Shown here in pieces: positions 26,241 through 34,613 of a DNA stretch of 54,314 nucleotides; position 1 is the stretch's first letter; each line of letters starts with the position of its first letter. The position numbers and the translations under genes are program-made. The stretch spans positions 1 to 54,314 of the forward strand of contig CAMAUZ010000056.1 of NCBI GenBank assembly GCA_945861535.1, written 5' to 3'. The stretch comes from Akkermansia muciniphila (lineage in GTDB: Bacteria > Verrucomicrobiota > Verrucomicrobiia > Limisphaerales > BJHT01). Under the pieces are notes generated by a model. The model saw only the letters and a list, made by a program, of their open reading frames with translations, ran no database searches and was not told where the DNA came from.

Positions 26241-26349
26241 ACTCACCACCAACCGCACTGACCTGCACTAATGAAGACGATGGGCATACAAGCCGAAGCG
26301 CTGCCCGCTTGGCTTCCCATCAGCGCCAGTTAGTGCCGGTGAGTGGTTC
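26241..26349. repeat. Diverged TTAGTGCC-family inverted repeat inside the metal operon
   Basis: ACTCACCACCAACCGCACTG and, near the end, AGTTAGTGCCGGTGAGTGGT are imperfect reverse complements and match the perfect hairpin at 3319-3429. It starts 4 bp after the mntA stop and may attenuate transcription into the downstream genes. Confidence 0.75.
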
Positions 26350-26383
26350 AATTTCCAACTCCACACAATTCCTGTCTCAGCCC

Positions 26384-27244
26384 ATGAAACCAGTTCTCAC
26401 CGCCGCCTTCCTCCTCACCACCGCCGCCGCCACTGCGTTCGCCGCCGACCCGGCGCCGGACAAGACACGCTACCACCTCTTCAACCCCACCCCGCTGCAG
26501 TCGATGCGCGAGATGGCCACCGACCGGCCCGACAAGACGGAGTCGCCCTACACCGTGGACGCCGGCCGTTTCCAAATCGAAATGGACTTCGTCAGCCACA
26601 GCTACGACCGGCACAACTCCGCCCGCGACGGCACCATCGTCCGCACCTGGAACCTCGCGCCCATCAACTTCAAGGCCGGCCTGCTGCACAACGTGGACGC
26701 GCAGTTCATCGTACAGCCGCACACTTACGTTCGCACCTCGGCCCCCGCCACCGGGGTGACGAGGCAGCAAGGTTTCAACGACTTCCTCATGCGCCTGAAG
26801 TGGAACCTCTGGGGCAATGACGGCGGCGACACCGCGTTCGCGTTGATGCCCTACACGAAGCTCCCCACGAATCAGGACCGGCTTGGCAACCGCAGCGTCG
26901 AGGGCGGCCTCATCGCGCCGTTCGCAATGGAACTGCCCGCCGGCTGGAGCCTCGGTCTGATGCCGCAGCTCGACATCGTGCGCAACACGGCCCGCAGCGG
27001 CTACCACCCGGAACTCGTCACGACCGTCAGCTTCGGCCACGACATCGTCGGCGACCTCGCGGGCTACGTGGAGTTTTTCCATAGCCTGAGCCTCGAACGC
27101 GGCGCGCCGTGGGTGGCGACCGTGGACGTGGGCCTGACCTATGGACTGACGAAGAACATCCAGCTCGACGCCGGCATCAACATCGGCGTGACACGCGCGG
27201 CGGATGACTGGAATCCGTTCGTGGGCATTTCGTGGAGGTTCTGA
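26384..27244 (+). CDS. Outer-membrane beta-barrel protein (Phenol_MetA_deg/transporter-like) in the metal locus
   Basis: A 286-residue protein. The start at MKPVLTAAFLLTTAAATAFA (26384) gives a signal peptide ending AFAADP. The longer frame from 26309 runs through the repeat. Alternating amphipathic strands (GRFQIEMDFVSHSYDRHN, TDRPDKTESPYTVDAGR, VATVDVGLTYGLTKNIQLDA) end with VGISWRF, a C-terminal Phe as in barrels. This is the outer-membrane family annotated as transporter PF13557. Its place between the binding protein and ATPase suggests it lets the metal or a chelate cross the outer membrane. That role is inferred from context. Confidence 0.78.
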   Translation: MKPVLTAAFLLTTAAATAFAADPAPDKTRYHLFNPTPLQSMREMATDRPDKTESPYTVDAGRFQIEMDFVSHSYDRHNSARDGTIVRTWNLAPINFKAGLLHNVDAQFIVQPHTYVRTSAPATGVTRQQGFNDFLMRLKWNLWGNDGGDTAFALMPYTKLPTNQDRLGNRSVEGGLIAPFAMELPAGWSLGLMPQLDIVRNTARSGYHPELVTTVSFGHDIVGDLAGYVEFFHSLSLERGAPWVATVDVGLTYGLTKNIQLDAGINIGVTRAADDWNPFVGISWRF

Positions 27245-27390
27245 GATGTTGCGCCAGCCCAAGCCGGTGGTTGGTTTGCCGCCTATTCCGTGCGGCGTGT
27301 TCCGTGACTCCGGCCGGATGCGCTCAGCTGTTTTCACGCAGCACGCATCACGTTTCCTTCCCTCCCCATCCGTGCTTACATCCCCTTCGC

Positions 27391-28152
27391 ATGACTGACG
27401 CGCCTCCACTTGAAATCCACGACCTCACCGTCGCCTACCACAAGAAGCCGGTGCTCTGGGGCATTGATCTCGTCGTGCCGCGCGGAAAACTCGTCGGCAT
27501 CGTCGGGCCAAATGGCGCTGGCAAATCCTCGCTCATCAAGGCGGCGATGGGCCTGCTGCCGTTGAGCAGCGGCTGGGTAAAAGTCTTCGGTGAACCGGTC
27601 GCCAAGAACTTCCGCCGCGTCGGCTACGTGCCCCAGCGCGAGTCGGTGGACTGGGACTTTCCCGTGAGCGTGATGGATGTGGTGCTCATGGGCCGCTACG
27701 GCCGGCTCGGCCTCCTCCGCCGTCCGGGCAAGGCGGACCGCGACATCGCCCGCGAGTGTCTGGAGAAAGTAAAGATGCTCCCCTACGCCAGCCGCCAGAT
27801 CTCGAACCTCAGCGGCGGCCAGCAACAGCGCGTCTTCCTCGCCCGCGCGCTGGCGCAGGAAAGCGATCTGTATTTCATGGACGAACCCTTCGCCGGGGTG
27901 GACGCCGCGACGGAGACGGCCATCATCGCGTTGCTGCACGAACTCAAGGACAAGGGCAAGACCCTCATGGTCGTGCATCACGACCTCCCGACCGCGCGCA
28001 ATTACTTCGACATGCTGCTGCTCCTGAACATGCGCGTCGTCGCTTTCGGCCCCACGGAGCAGGTGTTCAACTACGAAACCCTCCAGCAGACCTACGGCGG
28101 GCGGCTGACCATTCTGAGTGAGGTGGCGGAGGCCGTGCGGGCGAAGGGGTAG
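27391..28152 (+). CDS. mntB: Metal ABC transporter ATP-binding protein
   Basis: A 253-residue ATPase from MTDAPPLEIHDLTVAYHKKP (27391). Walker A is GPNGAGKSS, the Q-loop reads VGYVPQRESVDWDFPVSVMD (a segment typical of Mn/Zn importers), the signature is LSGGQQQRVFLARALAQ, Walker B is DLYFMDEPFAGVD, and the H-loop is VVHHDLPTARNYFD. It powers the permeases encoded further on. A four-helix-bundle gene with flanking repeats separates it from the first permease. Confidence 0.93.
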   Translation: MTDAPPLEIHDLTVAYHKKPVLWGIDLVVPRGKLVGIVGPNGAGKSSLIKAAMGLLPLSSGWVKVFGEPVAKNFRRVGYVPQRESVDWDFPVSVMDVVLMGRYGRLGLLRRPGKADRDIARECLEKVKMLPYASRQISNLSGGQQQRVFLARALAQESDLYFMDEPFAGVDAATETAIIALLHELKDKGKTLMVVHHDLPTARNYFDMLLLLNMRVVAFGPTEQVFNYETLQQTYGGRLTILSEVAEAVRAKG

Positions 28153-28169
28153 CGGGGGAGCAGAGAGGA

Positions 28170-28210
28170 GAAGATAGAAGATAGAAGATAGAAGATAGAA
28201 GATAGAAGAT
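28170..28210. repeat. (GAAGATA)n heptanucleotide tandem repeat
   Basis: Five exact GAAGATA units plus six bases of a sixth, followed by purine-rich AGAGAAGG-like sequence up to 28260. Related purine or pyrimidine tracts lie at 28681-28712 and 28776-28889, and a TAGAGAA array at 30329-30370. Confidence 0.9.
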
Positions 28211-28278
28211 CGGGGAGAGAAGGTGGGAGAGAGAAGAAAGTAGAGAGAAGAGAAGATTGAAAAAAACAAGTAAAGCGT

Positions 28279-28680
28279 ATGGCTATTATCAGAAGCTTTA
28301 GAGAGTTGATTGCGTATCAGAAGGCGCGCGCGGCGGCGAAGGAGGTCTTCCACCTGAGCAAGCGGTTTCCGCGCGAGGAACGCTACTCGTTGACCGACCA
28401 GATCCGCCGCTCGTCGCGCGCGGTCGGGAGCATGATCGCCGAAGCTTGGGCCAGGCGTCGCTACGAAGCTGTGTTCGTGAACAAGCTCAACGAAGCCCAA
28501 GGCGAAGCGGCTGAGAGCCAGGGCTGGCTGGATAGCGCGCTCGACTGTGAATACATCACGCCCGCCGAACACTCGCGCTTCGACGCGCTGTTTCAAGAAG
28601 TGGGAGCCATCCTCCAAGGCATGATTGACCGCTCCGAAACCTTCTGTCCCCCAAGTGGGAAGAGAGCGGACAGAGAATAG
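28279..28680 (+). CDS. Four-helix-bundle protein (S23/Avd-like family)
   Basis: A 133-residue helical protein: IIRSFRELIAYQKARAAAKE, VFHLSKRFPREERYSLTDQI, RRSSRAVGSMIAEAWARRRY, and LNEAQGEAAESQGWLDSALD, CEYITPAEHSRF. This is the small family once named from 23S rRNA intervening sequences and structurally related to Avd of diversity-generating retroelements. No reverse transcriptase or variable repeat is nearby. It sits inside the metal operon, bounded on both sides by heptanucleotide purine repeats, which looks like an inserted cassette. The function is unknown. Confidence 0.88.
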   Translation: MAIIRSFRELIAYQKARAAAKEVFHLSKRFPREERYSLTDQIRRSSRAVGSMIAEAWARRRYEAVFVNKLNEAQGEAAESQGWLDSALDCEYITPAEHSRFDALFQEVGAILQGMIDRSETFCPPSGKRADRE

Positions 28681-28717
28681 AAGAGAGAAGGTATAATAGA
28701 GAGGATAGAGCATAGAA

Positions 28718-30307
28718 ATGAACCATTCAGCGACCATCAGCGTGCGAACCAACCGGACCGCCGTCCGGCGACTCTCTCCGCTATCTTCTCTCCTCTCTCC
28801 TCTACCGTCTCCCCTCTTGCCTCTCTCCTCTACCTTCTCCCCGCTTTCCCGCCCCCTCTACCTTCTCTCCTCTCTCTTCTATCTTCTGCTTGGCGCGCCG
28901 AGCGCCCACGCGGCGCGCATCGGCGACATTTCCGAAACCAAACTCTGGGAGCAGGCCCTCCGCTTCTTCACCTTCCAGGATCCCGCCGTGCGGTATGCGC
29001 TCGCCGGCTCGATGCTGCTGGGGGTCACCTGCGGCCTGCTCGGCAGCTTCATCGTCGTGCGCAAGATGGCACTGGTCGGGGACGCGTTGTCGCACGCGGT
29101 GCTGCCGGGCGTGGCGCTCGGTTTCCTCTGGAACATGAGCAAGGACCCGGTCGCCATCTTCATCGGCGCAACCGTGGCCGGGCTGCTCGGCACGGCGGTG
29201 GTGAGCCTCATCAAACAGACCACCCGGCTCAAGGAAGACACCGCGCTCGGCCTGGTCCTCGCATCGTTCTTCGCCGTCGGCATCTGTCTGGTCACGATGA
29301 TTCAGCGGCTGCCCACCGGCAACAAGAGCGGCATCGACAAGTTCCTCTTCGGCCAGGCCGCCGCGATCAGCGAGGGTGACGTACGACTCATGGCCGTAGT
29401 CACCGTGCTCGCCATCGCCACCATCGTCCTGGGCTACAAGGAATTTCTCGTGACCAGCTTCGACGCCGTGTTCGCGCGCGCCGTGGGCTTTCCGGTGCAG
29501 GTGATTCATTACACGCTCATGCTGCTGCTGGCGTTCGCAGTCGTCATCGCGCTCCAGGCCGTCGGCGTGGTGCTGGTCTCGGCCATGCTCATCACGCCCG
29601 CGGCGGCGGCCTATCTGCTGACCGACCGGATGAGCCGGATGCTGTGGCTGGCGGCGCTGTTCGGCATGGTGGCCGGCGCGGTGGGCGCCTTCCTTTCCTT
29701 CCTCGGCAACAACCTGCCCACCGGCCCGTTCATGGTTCTGGGCGCCACGGCGGTGTTTGGGCTGGCGTTCCTCTTCGGCCCGCGCCACGGCGTGGTGGCC
29801 AAGTGGTGGCGACAACGCTCGGTGACGCAGCGGACGCAGCGCGAGAACACGCTCAAGGCCGTCTATCACGTCCTCGAAGGCCGTGAGTTCAAGGGCGAAG
29901 GCGTCTCCCTGCGCGAACTGGCCGAGCGCCGGCGCGAGACCGTCGAGGAAGCCGCGCGCGAAGCCGACTCGCTGCGCCACCACGCGCAAGCCACGCTCGC
30001 CGAGGATGGCAACTTGATCGTCCTCACCCCCGACGGCTGGCAGCGCGCCTGCGCCATCGTCCGCAACCACCGCCTGTGGGAACTCTACCTGACCCACGAG
30101 GCCCAGATCGCCGCCGACCACGTTCACGAGGACGCCGAGAAGATCGAACATGTCCTCGGCGAGGAAACCGTGCGGGAGTTGGAGCGCCGCCTGAAATACG
30201 CCACGCGCGACCCCCACGGCCGCGCCATCCCCGGTCTGGCCGACCTGCGGCGCGGCGCCGGCACGGAACACCGCGACCCGGTCGTCGGTTATGGCAGGGG
30301 GAGCTGA
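28718..30307 (+). CDS. mntC: Metal ABC permease fused to a DtxR/MntR-like regulator
   Basis: A 529-residue protein. Residues about 20-58 come from a pyrimidine repeat tract and give a signal-like LSSLFYLLLGAPSAHA. The permease core with about eight helices (GSMLLGVTCGLLGSFIVVRK, MALVGDALSHAVLPGVALGF) fills 75-365. From about 378 a winged helix (VYHVLEGREFKGEGVSLREL, LIVLTPDGWQRA) and a dimerisation/metal domain follow: NHRLWELYLTHEAQ, VHEDAEKIEHVLGEETVREL and RDPHGRAIPGL. Glu replaces the DtxR Cys102 position, as in MntR, which supports Mn sensing. A regulator tethered to the permease could act by sensing cytoplasmic metal at the transporter instead of at DNA, but this is inference. Confidence 0.85.
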   Translation: MNHSATISVRTNRTAVRRLSPLSSLLSPLPSPLLPLSSTFSPLSRPLYLLSSLFYLLLGAPSAHAARIGDISETKLWEQALRFFTFQDPAVRYALAGSMLLGVTCGLLGSFIVVRKMALVGDALSHAVLPGVALGFLWNMSKDPVAIFIGATVAGLLGTAVVSLIKQTTRLKEDTALGLVLASFFAVGICLVTMIQRLPTGNKSGIDKFLFGQAAAISEGDVRLMAVVTVLAIATIVLGYKEFLVTSFDAVFARAVGFPVQVIHYTLMLLLAFAVVIALQAVGVVLVSAMLITPAAAAYLLTDRMSRMLWLAALFGMVAGAVGAFLSFLGNNLPTGPFMVLGATAVFGLAFLFGPRHGVVAKWWRQRSVTQRTQRENTLKAVYHVLEGREFKGEGVSLRELAERRRETVEEAAREADSLRHHAQATLAEDGNLIVLTPDGWQRACAIVRNHRLWELYLTHEAQIAADHVHEDAEKIEHVLGEETVRELERRLKYATRDPHGRAIPGLADLRRGAGTEHRDPVVGYGRGS

Positions 30308-30328
30308 GGCGAGCGAGGCGAGCGAAGG

Positions 30329-30370
<42 letters not shown>

Positions 30371-30488
30371 TAGCGAAGAGAGGCCAGATGACAGCGACCC
30401 ACCACTTTCGCCGCCCCCCAACCCCACCCGCTTTTCTCAATCTTTTACCCGCTCTCCCCGGCCTTCCAACCACCAGCCCGCACCGCGC

Positions 30489-31460
30489 ATGAACAACCTC
30501 ATCCCGCCCTTCAATTTTCAGCATGTCTTCGTCGCGCCGTGGACGGAAAACATCTCCACCTTCGGCTGGACGGCGCTGATGGGTTTTCTCGTCGCCGCCG
30601 CCTGCGGGTTGGTGGGTAATTATCTCATCCTCCGCCGCATGGCGCTGGTCGGCGACGCCATCAGCCACAGCGTGCTGCCCGGCATTGCCGTCGCTTTCCT
30701 GCTGTCCGGCAGCCGGGGTTCGCTGCCGATGTTTCTCGGGGCGCTGGCGGCGGGGATCGTGACCACGGTCATCATCGAGACCATTCACAAGCAGTCGCGC
30801 GTGAAGCAGGACGCCGCGATCGGCATCGCGTTCACCAGCCTGTTCGCGCTCGGCGTCATCATCATCAGCCTCTACGCCTCCAAGGTGGACCTGGATCAGG
30901 AATGCGTGCTCTACGGCGAGATCGCCTTCATCCCGCTCGAAGCTCCGGTGCGATTCGCGGGCCTGACGCTCGGCCCGCCCACCGTGCTGCGCATGGCCGT
31001 CGTGACGCTGTTGACCGGACTGTTGGTGGCCTGCTTCTACAAGGAGTTGCTCGTCAGTTCGTTCGATCCGGCACTGGCCATTTCGCTCGGCATCAACGCG
31101 ATCTTCGTCCACTACGCGCTCATGTCCTGGCTCTCGGTCGTGGTGGTCAGCGCGTTCGAGTCGGTGGGCGCCATCCTGGTCGTCGCCATGCTGATTTTGC
31201 CCGGCGCCACCGCCGCACTCCTCTCGCAGCGCCTGCCGGTGGTGCTGGGGCTGACCCTGGCTCATGCCGCGTTAAGCGCCGTGCTCGGCGGGCATCTGGC
31301 CACCTGGCTCGACTGCTCGATCGCCGGGGCGATGGTGGTGATGGGTGCCGCGTTGTTCTGCCTCGTTTGGATTTTCAGTCCAGGCGAAGGACTGCTCCGG
31401 CGGTGCGGAGATATGGTGGTTTCGCGCTGGCTTCCCCGGCGGGTTGGCCGGGCTGATTGA
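30489..31460 (+). CDS. mntD: Metal ABC transporter permease, second subunit
   Basis: A 323-residue ABC-3-family permease with about nine hydrophobic segments: TALMGFLVAAACGLVGNYLI, LRRMALVGDAISHSVLPGIA, SSFDPALAISLGINAIFVHY and ALMSWLSVVVVSAFESVGAI. The family landmark RMALVGDAISHSVLPG is shared with the fused permease upstream, consistent with a heterodimeric channel. It ends shortly after the last helix and lacks the DtxR-like extension. It is the last recognisable gene of the metal-uptake locus. Confidence 0.93.
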   Translation: MNNLIPPFNFQHVFVAPWTENISTFGWTALMGFLVAAACGLVGNYLILRRMALVGDAISHSVLPGIAVAFLLSGSRGSLPMFLGALAAGIVTTVIIETIHKQSRVKQDAAIGIAFTSLFALGVIIISLYASKVDLDQECVLYGEIAFIPLEAPVRFAGLTLGPPTVLRMAVVTLLTGLLVACFYKELLVSSFDPALAISLGINAIFVHYALMSWLSVVVVSAFESVGAILVVAMLILPGATAALLSQRLPVVLGLTLAHAALSAVLGGHLATWLDCSIAGAMVVMGAALFCLVWIFSPGEGLLRRCGDMVVSRWLPRRVGRAD

Positions 31461-31775
31461 CGACTGGCCGCCCCGCAAAAAGCACCACCGCCGGAGTGCG
31501 TGTTTGAAAACCCGCCCGGTGCAGGCACCGGGCCTCCCGCTGCGGGTCGCTTGGATTTTTCAACCCGGTCCGCGCCGAAGCCATGCCGTCATGGGCGGGC
31601 CGGGGCGCGGACTTCTCAGCCGGTGCGCTGCGCCTTCATTGAGGGGGTGCCGGTATTCCCGGGTTCTGGCATACGCAAGCAGTCGCACATCCAAGTGGCA
31701 GTTCGTCACCCCGATTCCCTGATCGGTTATTTTCGCCCCGTTGACCTCCGCCAGGCTTTGTCCGATGAACCACCC
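31461..31775. other. Intergenic region without recognised features
   Basis: Between mntD and a small hypothetical gene. Short GC-rich inverted words are present (GCACCGGGCC and similar), but no gene, strong terminator or known repeat copy could be supported. Confidence 0.4.
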
Positions 31776-31988
31776 ATGAGCAAGACCAACACCGACCGTC
31801 CGATTCGGACCACGCCCTGGCTGACCGAGGAGGACTTCGCCCGCATCCGCGAGCGCGCCAAGCAGCCCCTGACTCCCGAGGAAGCCCACGAGTCGCTCAT
31901 CCGCGCCGACATCATCGACGCGGACGGCAACTGGATCGACCATCCTTACTATGCGATGGGCTATGGCCCGAAGCGCGAGGGTGGTTAG
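31776..31988 (+). CDS. Small hypothetical protein
   Basis: A 70-residue, hydrophilic protein: MSKTNTDRPIRTTPWLTEED, then FARIRERAKQPLTPEEAHES, LIRADIIDADGNWIDHPYYA. Codon use matches neighbouring genes and the frame is consistent with a compact folded helical protein. The LTPEEAHESL and DADGNWIDHPYY segments look conserved in style but I do not recognise the family. It could be a standalone antitoxin-sized gene; no partner follows before the repeat at 32010. Confidence 0.5.
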   Translation: MSKTNTDRPIRTTPWLTEEDFARIRERAKQPLTPEEAHESLIRADIIDADGNWIDHPYYAMGYGPKREGG

Positions 31989-32009
31989 CCGGAGCTGTGC
32001 TGCCGGCGC

Positions 32010-32157
32010 GCGGCATTCGTGCCGCTTAAGCGCGGGGCGTTCCAGCGGATGCGGACTTGGTGCGGTGTGTGATTGTGAATTGTAGCCGCCGAGGTGACGA
32101 GGCGGAGGCGACTCACGCGAACGGCGCGGAAATCCGCCTCCTCACGTCGGCGGCTAC
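32010..32157. repeat. Dispersed hairpin repeat, GTAGCCGCCGAGGTGACGAG family, copy 2
   Basis: Bases 32082-32157 match 4422-4497 over 76 bp, with the same GCGCGGCATT-CGTGCCGCTT mini-hairpin upstream. It fills most of the gap before the sulfatase 3' end. Confidence 0.85.
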
Positions 32158-32277
32158 GATCCGGCGGCGGCGCGCCGGGGACGGGCGCCCGCTACCCACT
32201 GTGAACCGACGACTCTGCAAATGCCTGTCCCCAGCCGCCCTCCGCGTCGATCCGTGGCTAGCCTGCGCCTTTTCGGT

Positions 32278-33690
32278 TCACGGTTTTGGGGAGACGGATG
32301 CGGGCATTCGTGCGCCGGAGGATTTCAGCCATGCGTCCAGCGCGGTATTCATGCGGCGGCTCAGGTCGGGCTGAGTGGCGGCGAGGTTGCGGGTTTCGCC
32401 GAGGTCGATGGCGAGATTGTAGAGCTCGAGGGAATTGTCGTCGTAGTTGCGGATCAGTTTGAAATCGCCTGCGCGCATCGCGCCGCCGAGGCGGTTGCGC
32501 TGGTGGAAGGCGTAGTTGGGATAGTGGAAATGAATGGCCTGGCGTTGAAGCGGGCCGGTTTGTCGTAGCAGCGGCAGAAGGCTCTCGCCATCGGCGGGGA
32601 TTTCCGGCGTGGGTTGGAGTCCGGCGGCGGCGAGCACGGTGGGAAACGCGTCGGTGGCAATCACCGGGACCGAGCAGGTGGAGCCGGCTTTTACGACGCC
32701 CGGCCAGCGGACGACCCACGGCACGCGGATGCCGCCTTCATAAAGAAAACCCTTGTTGGCGCGCAGCGGCTGGTTGTCGAAGAGCGAGCCGTTATCCGAG
32801 GTGAAGAGGATCAGCGTCTTGTCGGCGAGCGCCAGGGCGTCGAGTTCCCGCAGCACGCGACCAATGGCGAGGTCGAAGCCTTCGATCATCGCGGCGTAGG
32901 CGGGGTTTTTAATACCGGCGCGCTGCCGATATTTCTCGATCAAATTCGCCGGCGCCTGGATCGGGTAATGCACGGCGTAGTCCCACCAGCAGAGGAAGAA
33001 GGGCTTGGTCTGGTTGGTGCGGATAAACGAAATGCACTCGTCGGCGAGGCGCTCCGGCAGGTATTCGCCGACGCGGCGCGACGGGAGGTTGGGAATTTTG
33101 TACGGATCGAAAAAACTGGGCGGTCCACCAAGGCTGCAACCGCCGAGGTTGAGATCAAAGCCCTGGTGCTCGGGACGAAGCTGCAATTCAAACGGTCCTT
33201 TCTCATCACGTCCGGGACGGTCGGAGAGATGCCATTTGCCGATGAATCCGGTCGCGTAGCCGGCTCCCTTGAGGCGTTCCGCGAGGGTGACTTCCGCCAG
33301 CGGCAGGTAGGTGAGGTTCTCGGCTTCGGCCAGCTTCCCGTCCTTCGGCACGAAGCCCGGTTTGTGACCCGGCGCGTGATTGGTGATCGTCAGGCGCGCG
33401 GGAGATTTGCCGGTCATCATCGCGGCGCGCGTCGGCGTGCAGACCGGCGCGGCGGAGTAGGCATCGGTGAAGCGCATTCCCTGGCTCGCGAGGCGGTCGA
33501 GGTTCGGTGTGTCGAGCAGCGGGTTCCCTTGGAAGTGCGTATCCATCCAACCCAGATCGTCCGCAAGGATGATCACGATGTTGGGTTTCACGGCGCGGAC
33601 GGGCGCGGCGGTTTGCGCGGCGGCGGGAAACACGGCGATGAACGCCGCGACGAATGCAGTGCCAAACCAGCAGCAGGCGAGTGGTTTCAT
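32278..33690 (-). CDS. Secreted sulfatase (formylglycine-dependent)
   Basis: A 470-residue protein with a signal peptide (MKPLACCWFGTAFVAAFIAV ending AAAQ). NIVIILADDLGWMDTHFQGN carries the metal-binding D44-D45, and C84 of PVCTPTRAAMMTGKSPARL is the maturation cysteine. GKWHLSDRPG, FFLCWWDYAVHYPIQAP and LILFTSDNGSLFD follow. It differs from the enzyme at 23.3 kb in length and C-terminus (LAIDLGETRNLAATQPDLSR), so the two are different subfamilies with probably different sulfated glycans. No sulfatase-maturase is encoded in the window. Confidence 0.92.
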   Translation of the reverse strand: MKPLACCWFGTAFVAAFIAVFPAAAQTAAPVRAVKPNIVIILADDLGWMDTHFQGNPLLDTPNLDRLASQGMRFTDAYSAAPVCTPTRAAMMTGKSPARLTITNHAPGHKPGFVPKDGKLAEAENLTYLPLAEVTLAERLKGAGYATGFIGKWHLSDRPGRDEKGPFELQLRPEHQGFDLNLGGCSLGGPPSFFDPYKIPNLPSRRVGEYLPERLADECISFIRTNQTKPFFLCWWDYAVHYPIQAPANLIEKYRQRAGIKNPAYAAMIEGFDLAIGRVLRELDALALADKTLILFTSDNGSLFDNQPLRANKGFLYEGGIRVPWVVRWPGVVKAGSTCSVPVIATDAFPTVLAAAGLQPTPEIPADGESLLPLLRQTGPLQRQAIHFHYPNYAFHQRNRLGGAMRAGDFKLIRNYDDNSLELYNLAIDLGETRNLAATQPDLSRRMNTALDAWLKSSGARMPASVSPKP

Positions 33691-33781
33691 GGGGCTGGTT
33701 CTACGGGCGGCGGAGAGTGGCTACAACAGAGGAATCCTGCGGGCGGAGGTGGACTTCTCAGTTTGGCCCACGCTGCGGTCC

Positions 33782-33893
33782 CGGAGTGCGACCGTCCGCG
33801 GCCGCAGCGACGTCCGTCTGGGCGAGCGTGTAGGAATGGAGCCGACCCCCACCGCCTTCCAGCCCGCTGCACCTCGGGGACGGGCGCACTCCG
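33782..33893. repeat. CGGAGTGCG...CGCACTCCG hairpin repeat, copy
   Basis: The left arm CGGAGTGCGACCGTCC and right arm GGACGGGCGCACTCCG pair with two mismatches around about 80 nt containing GGCCGCAGCGACGTCCG. The same arms occur at 45623-45734. The rest of 33691-34021 shows no gene. Confidence 0.8.
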
Positions 33894-34021
33894 ATGGCTT
33901 GCCGTCGATTGCGGCCTCCCGGTGCCAAGCCGGAATCAAATCCTCTAACAACCTCGGGATGCACCGTACGCGCCGCCGCCTTCCCGCTTGTCCCTGCGGT
34001 CTTTCCGACTAGCCTGCCGCC

Positions 34022-34246
34022 ATGAATTATCTGGATCGCATCACCTTCAACCCGGAGCAGTGCGGGGGGCGTCCGTGCATCCGTCATTATCGCCTGCGCG
34101 TGAAGGATGTGCTGGACCTACTCGCCGCGCGCGTGCCCGAGGCGGAGATTCTCGAAGACTATTCGTTTCTGGAGCCGGAGGACATCCAGGCGTGCCTGCA
34201 ATACGCCGCGAATGAGGTCAATCATCCGGTGCTGGTGACCGCCTGA
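34022..34246 (+). CDS. DUF433 antitoxin
   Basis: A 74-residue protein: MNYLDRITFNPEQCGGRPCI, RHYRLRVKDVLDLLAARVPE and AEILEDYSFLEPEDIQACLQ, YAANEVNHPVLVTA. This is the complete DUF433 fold, a winged-helix-like domain resembling VapB45-type antitoxins. It is the intact version of the damaged gene at 6951. The stop is 3 nt before the toxin start, so coupled translation is expected. Confidence 0.88.
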   Translation: MNYLDRITFNPEQCGGRPCIRHYRLRVKDVLDLLAARVPEAEILEDYSFLEPEDIQACLQYAANEVNHPVLVTA

Positions 34247-34249
34247 GCC

Positions 34250-34579
34250 GTGCGTTTCCTGGTGGACAACCAGTTGCCCGCGGCGCTGGCCAACCTGCTC
34301 CGCGAACAGGGACACGAAGCGGAGCATGTGCTCGAACTCGGTCTGGCCCAGGGAAACGACAACCCCATCTGGAAACGCGCGATCGCGGACCGTGCGGTCA
34401 TCATCACCAAGGATGAGGACTTTGCGGAATGGGTGCGACGCGGACGTCCTGGCCCGTCCGTGGTCTGGTTGCGTGTCGGGAACACGTCGCGCCGCGCATT
34501 GCTCGCGTGGTTCACGCGGATTTTGCCGACGATGGTGAGCGACCTCCAGAGCGGGGAGCGGCTCGTCGAAGTGCGGTAA
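34250..34579 (+). CDS. DUF5615 PIN-like toxin
   Basis: A 109-residue protein with a GTG start. MRFLVDNQLPAALANLLREQ carries the first acidic residue (D6), then GHEAEHVLELGLAQGNDNPI, WKRAIADRAVIITKDEDFAE with the second acidic cluster, and SVVWLRVGNTSRRALLAWF. This is the Mut7-C-like, PIN-fold family that pairs with DUF433. It is expected to be a metal-dependent ribonuclease held inactive by its upstream partner. The target RNA is unknown. Confidence 0.88.
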   Translation: MRFLVDNQLPAALANLLREQGHEAEHVLELGLAQGNDNPIWKRAIADRAVIITKDEDFAEWVRRGRPGPSVVWLRVGNTSRRALLAWFTRILPTMVSDLQSGERLVEVR

Positions 34580-34613
34580 TTCTTCGCCCATTGGAACTCA
34601 GCTTCAGGGGACT

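Noticed and set aside
28279-28680. Diversity-generating retroelement suggested by the Avd-like four-helix bundle
   Set aside because: No reverse transcriptase, template repeat or variable repeat in the window. The fold alone is not evidence.
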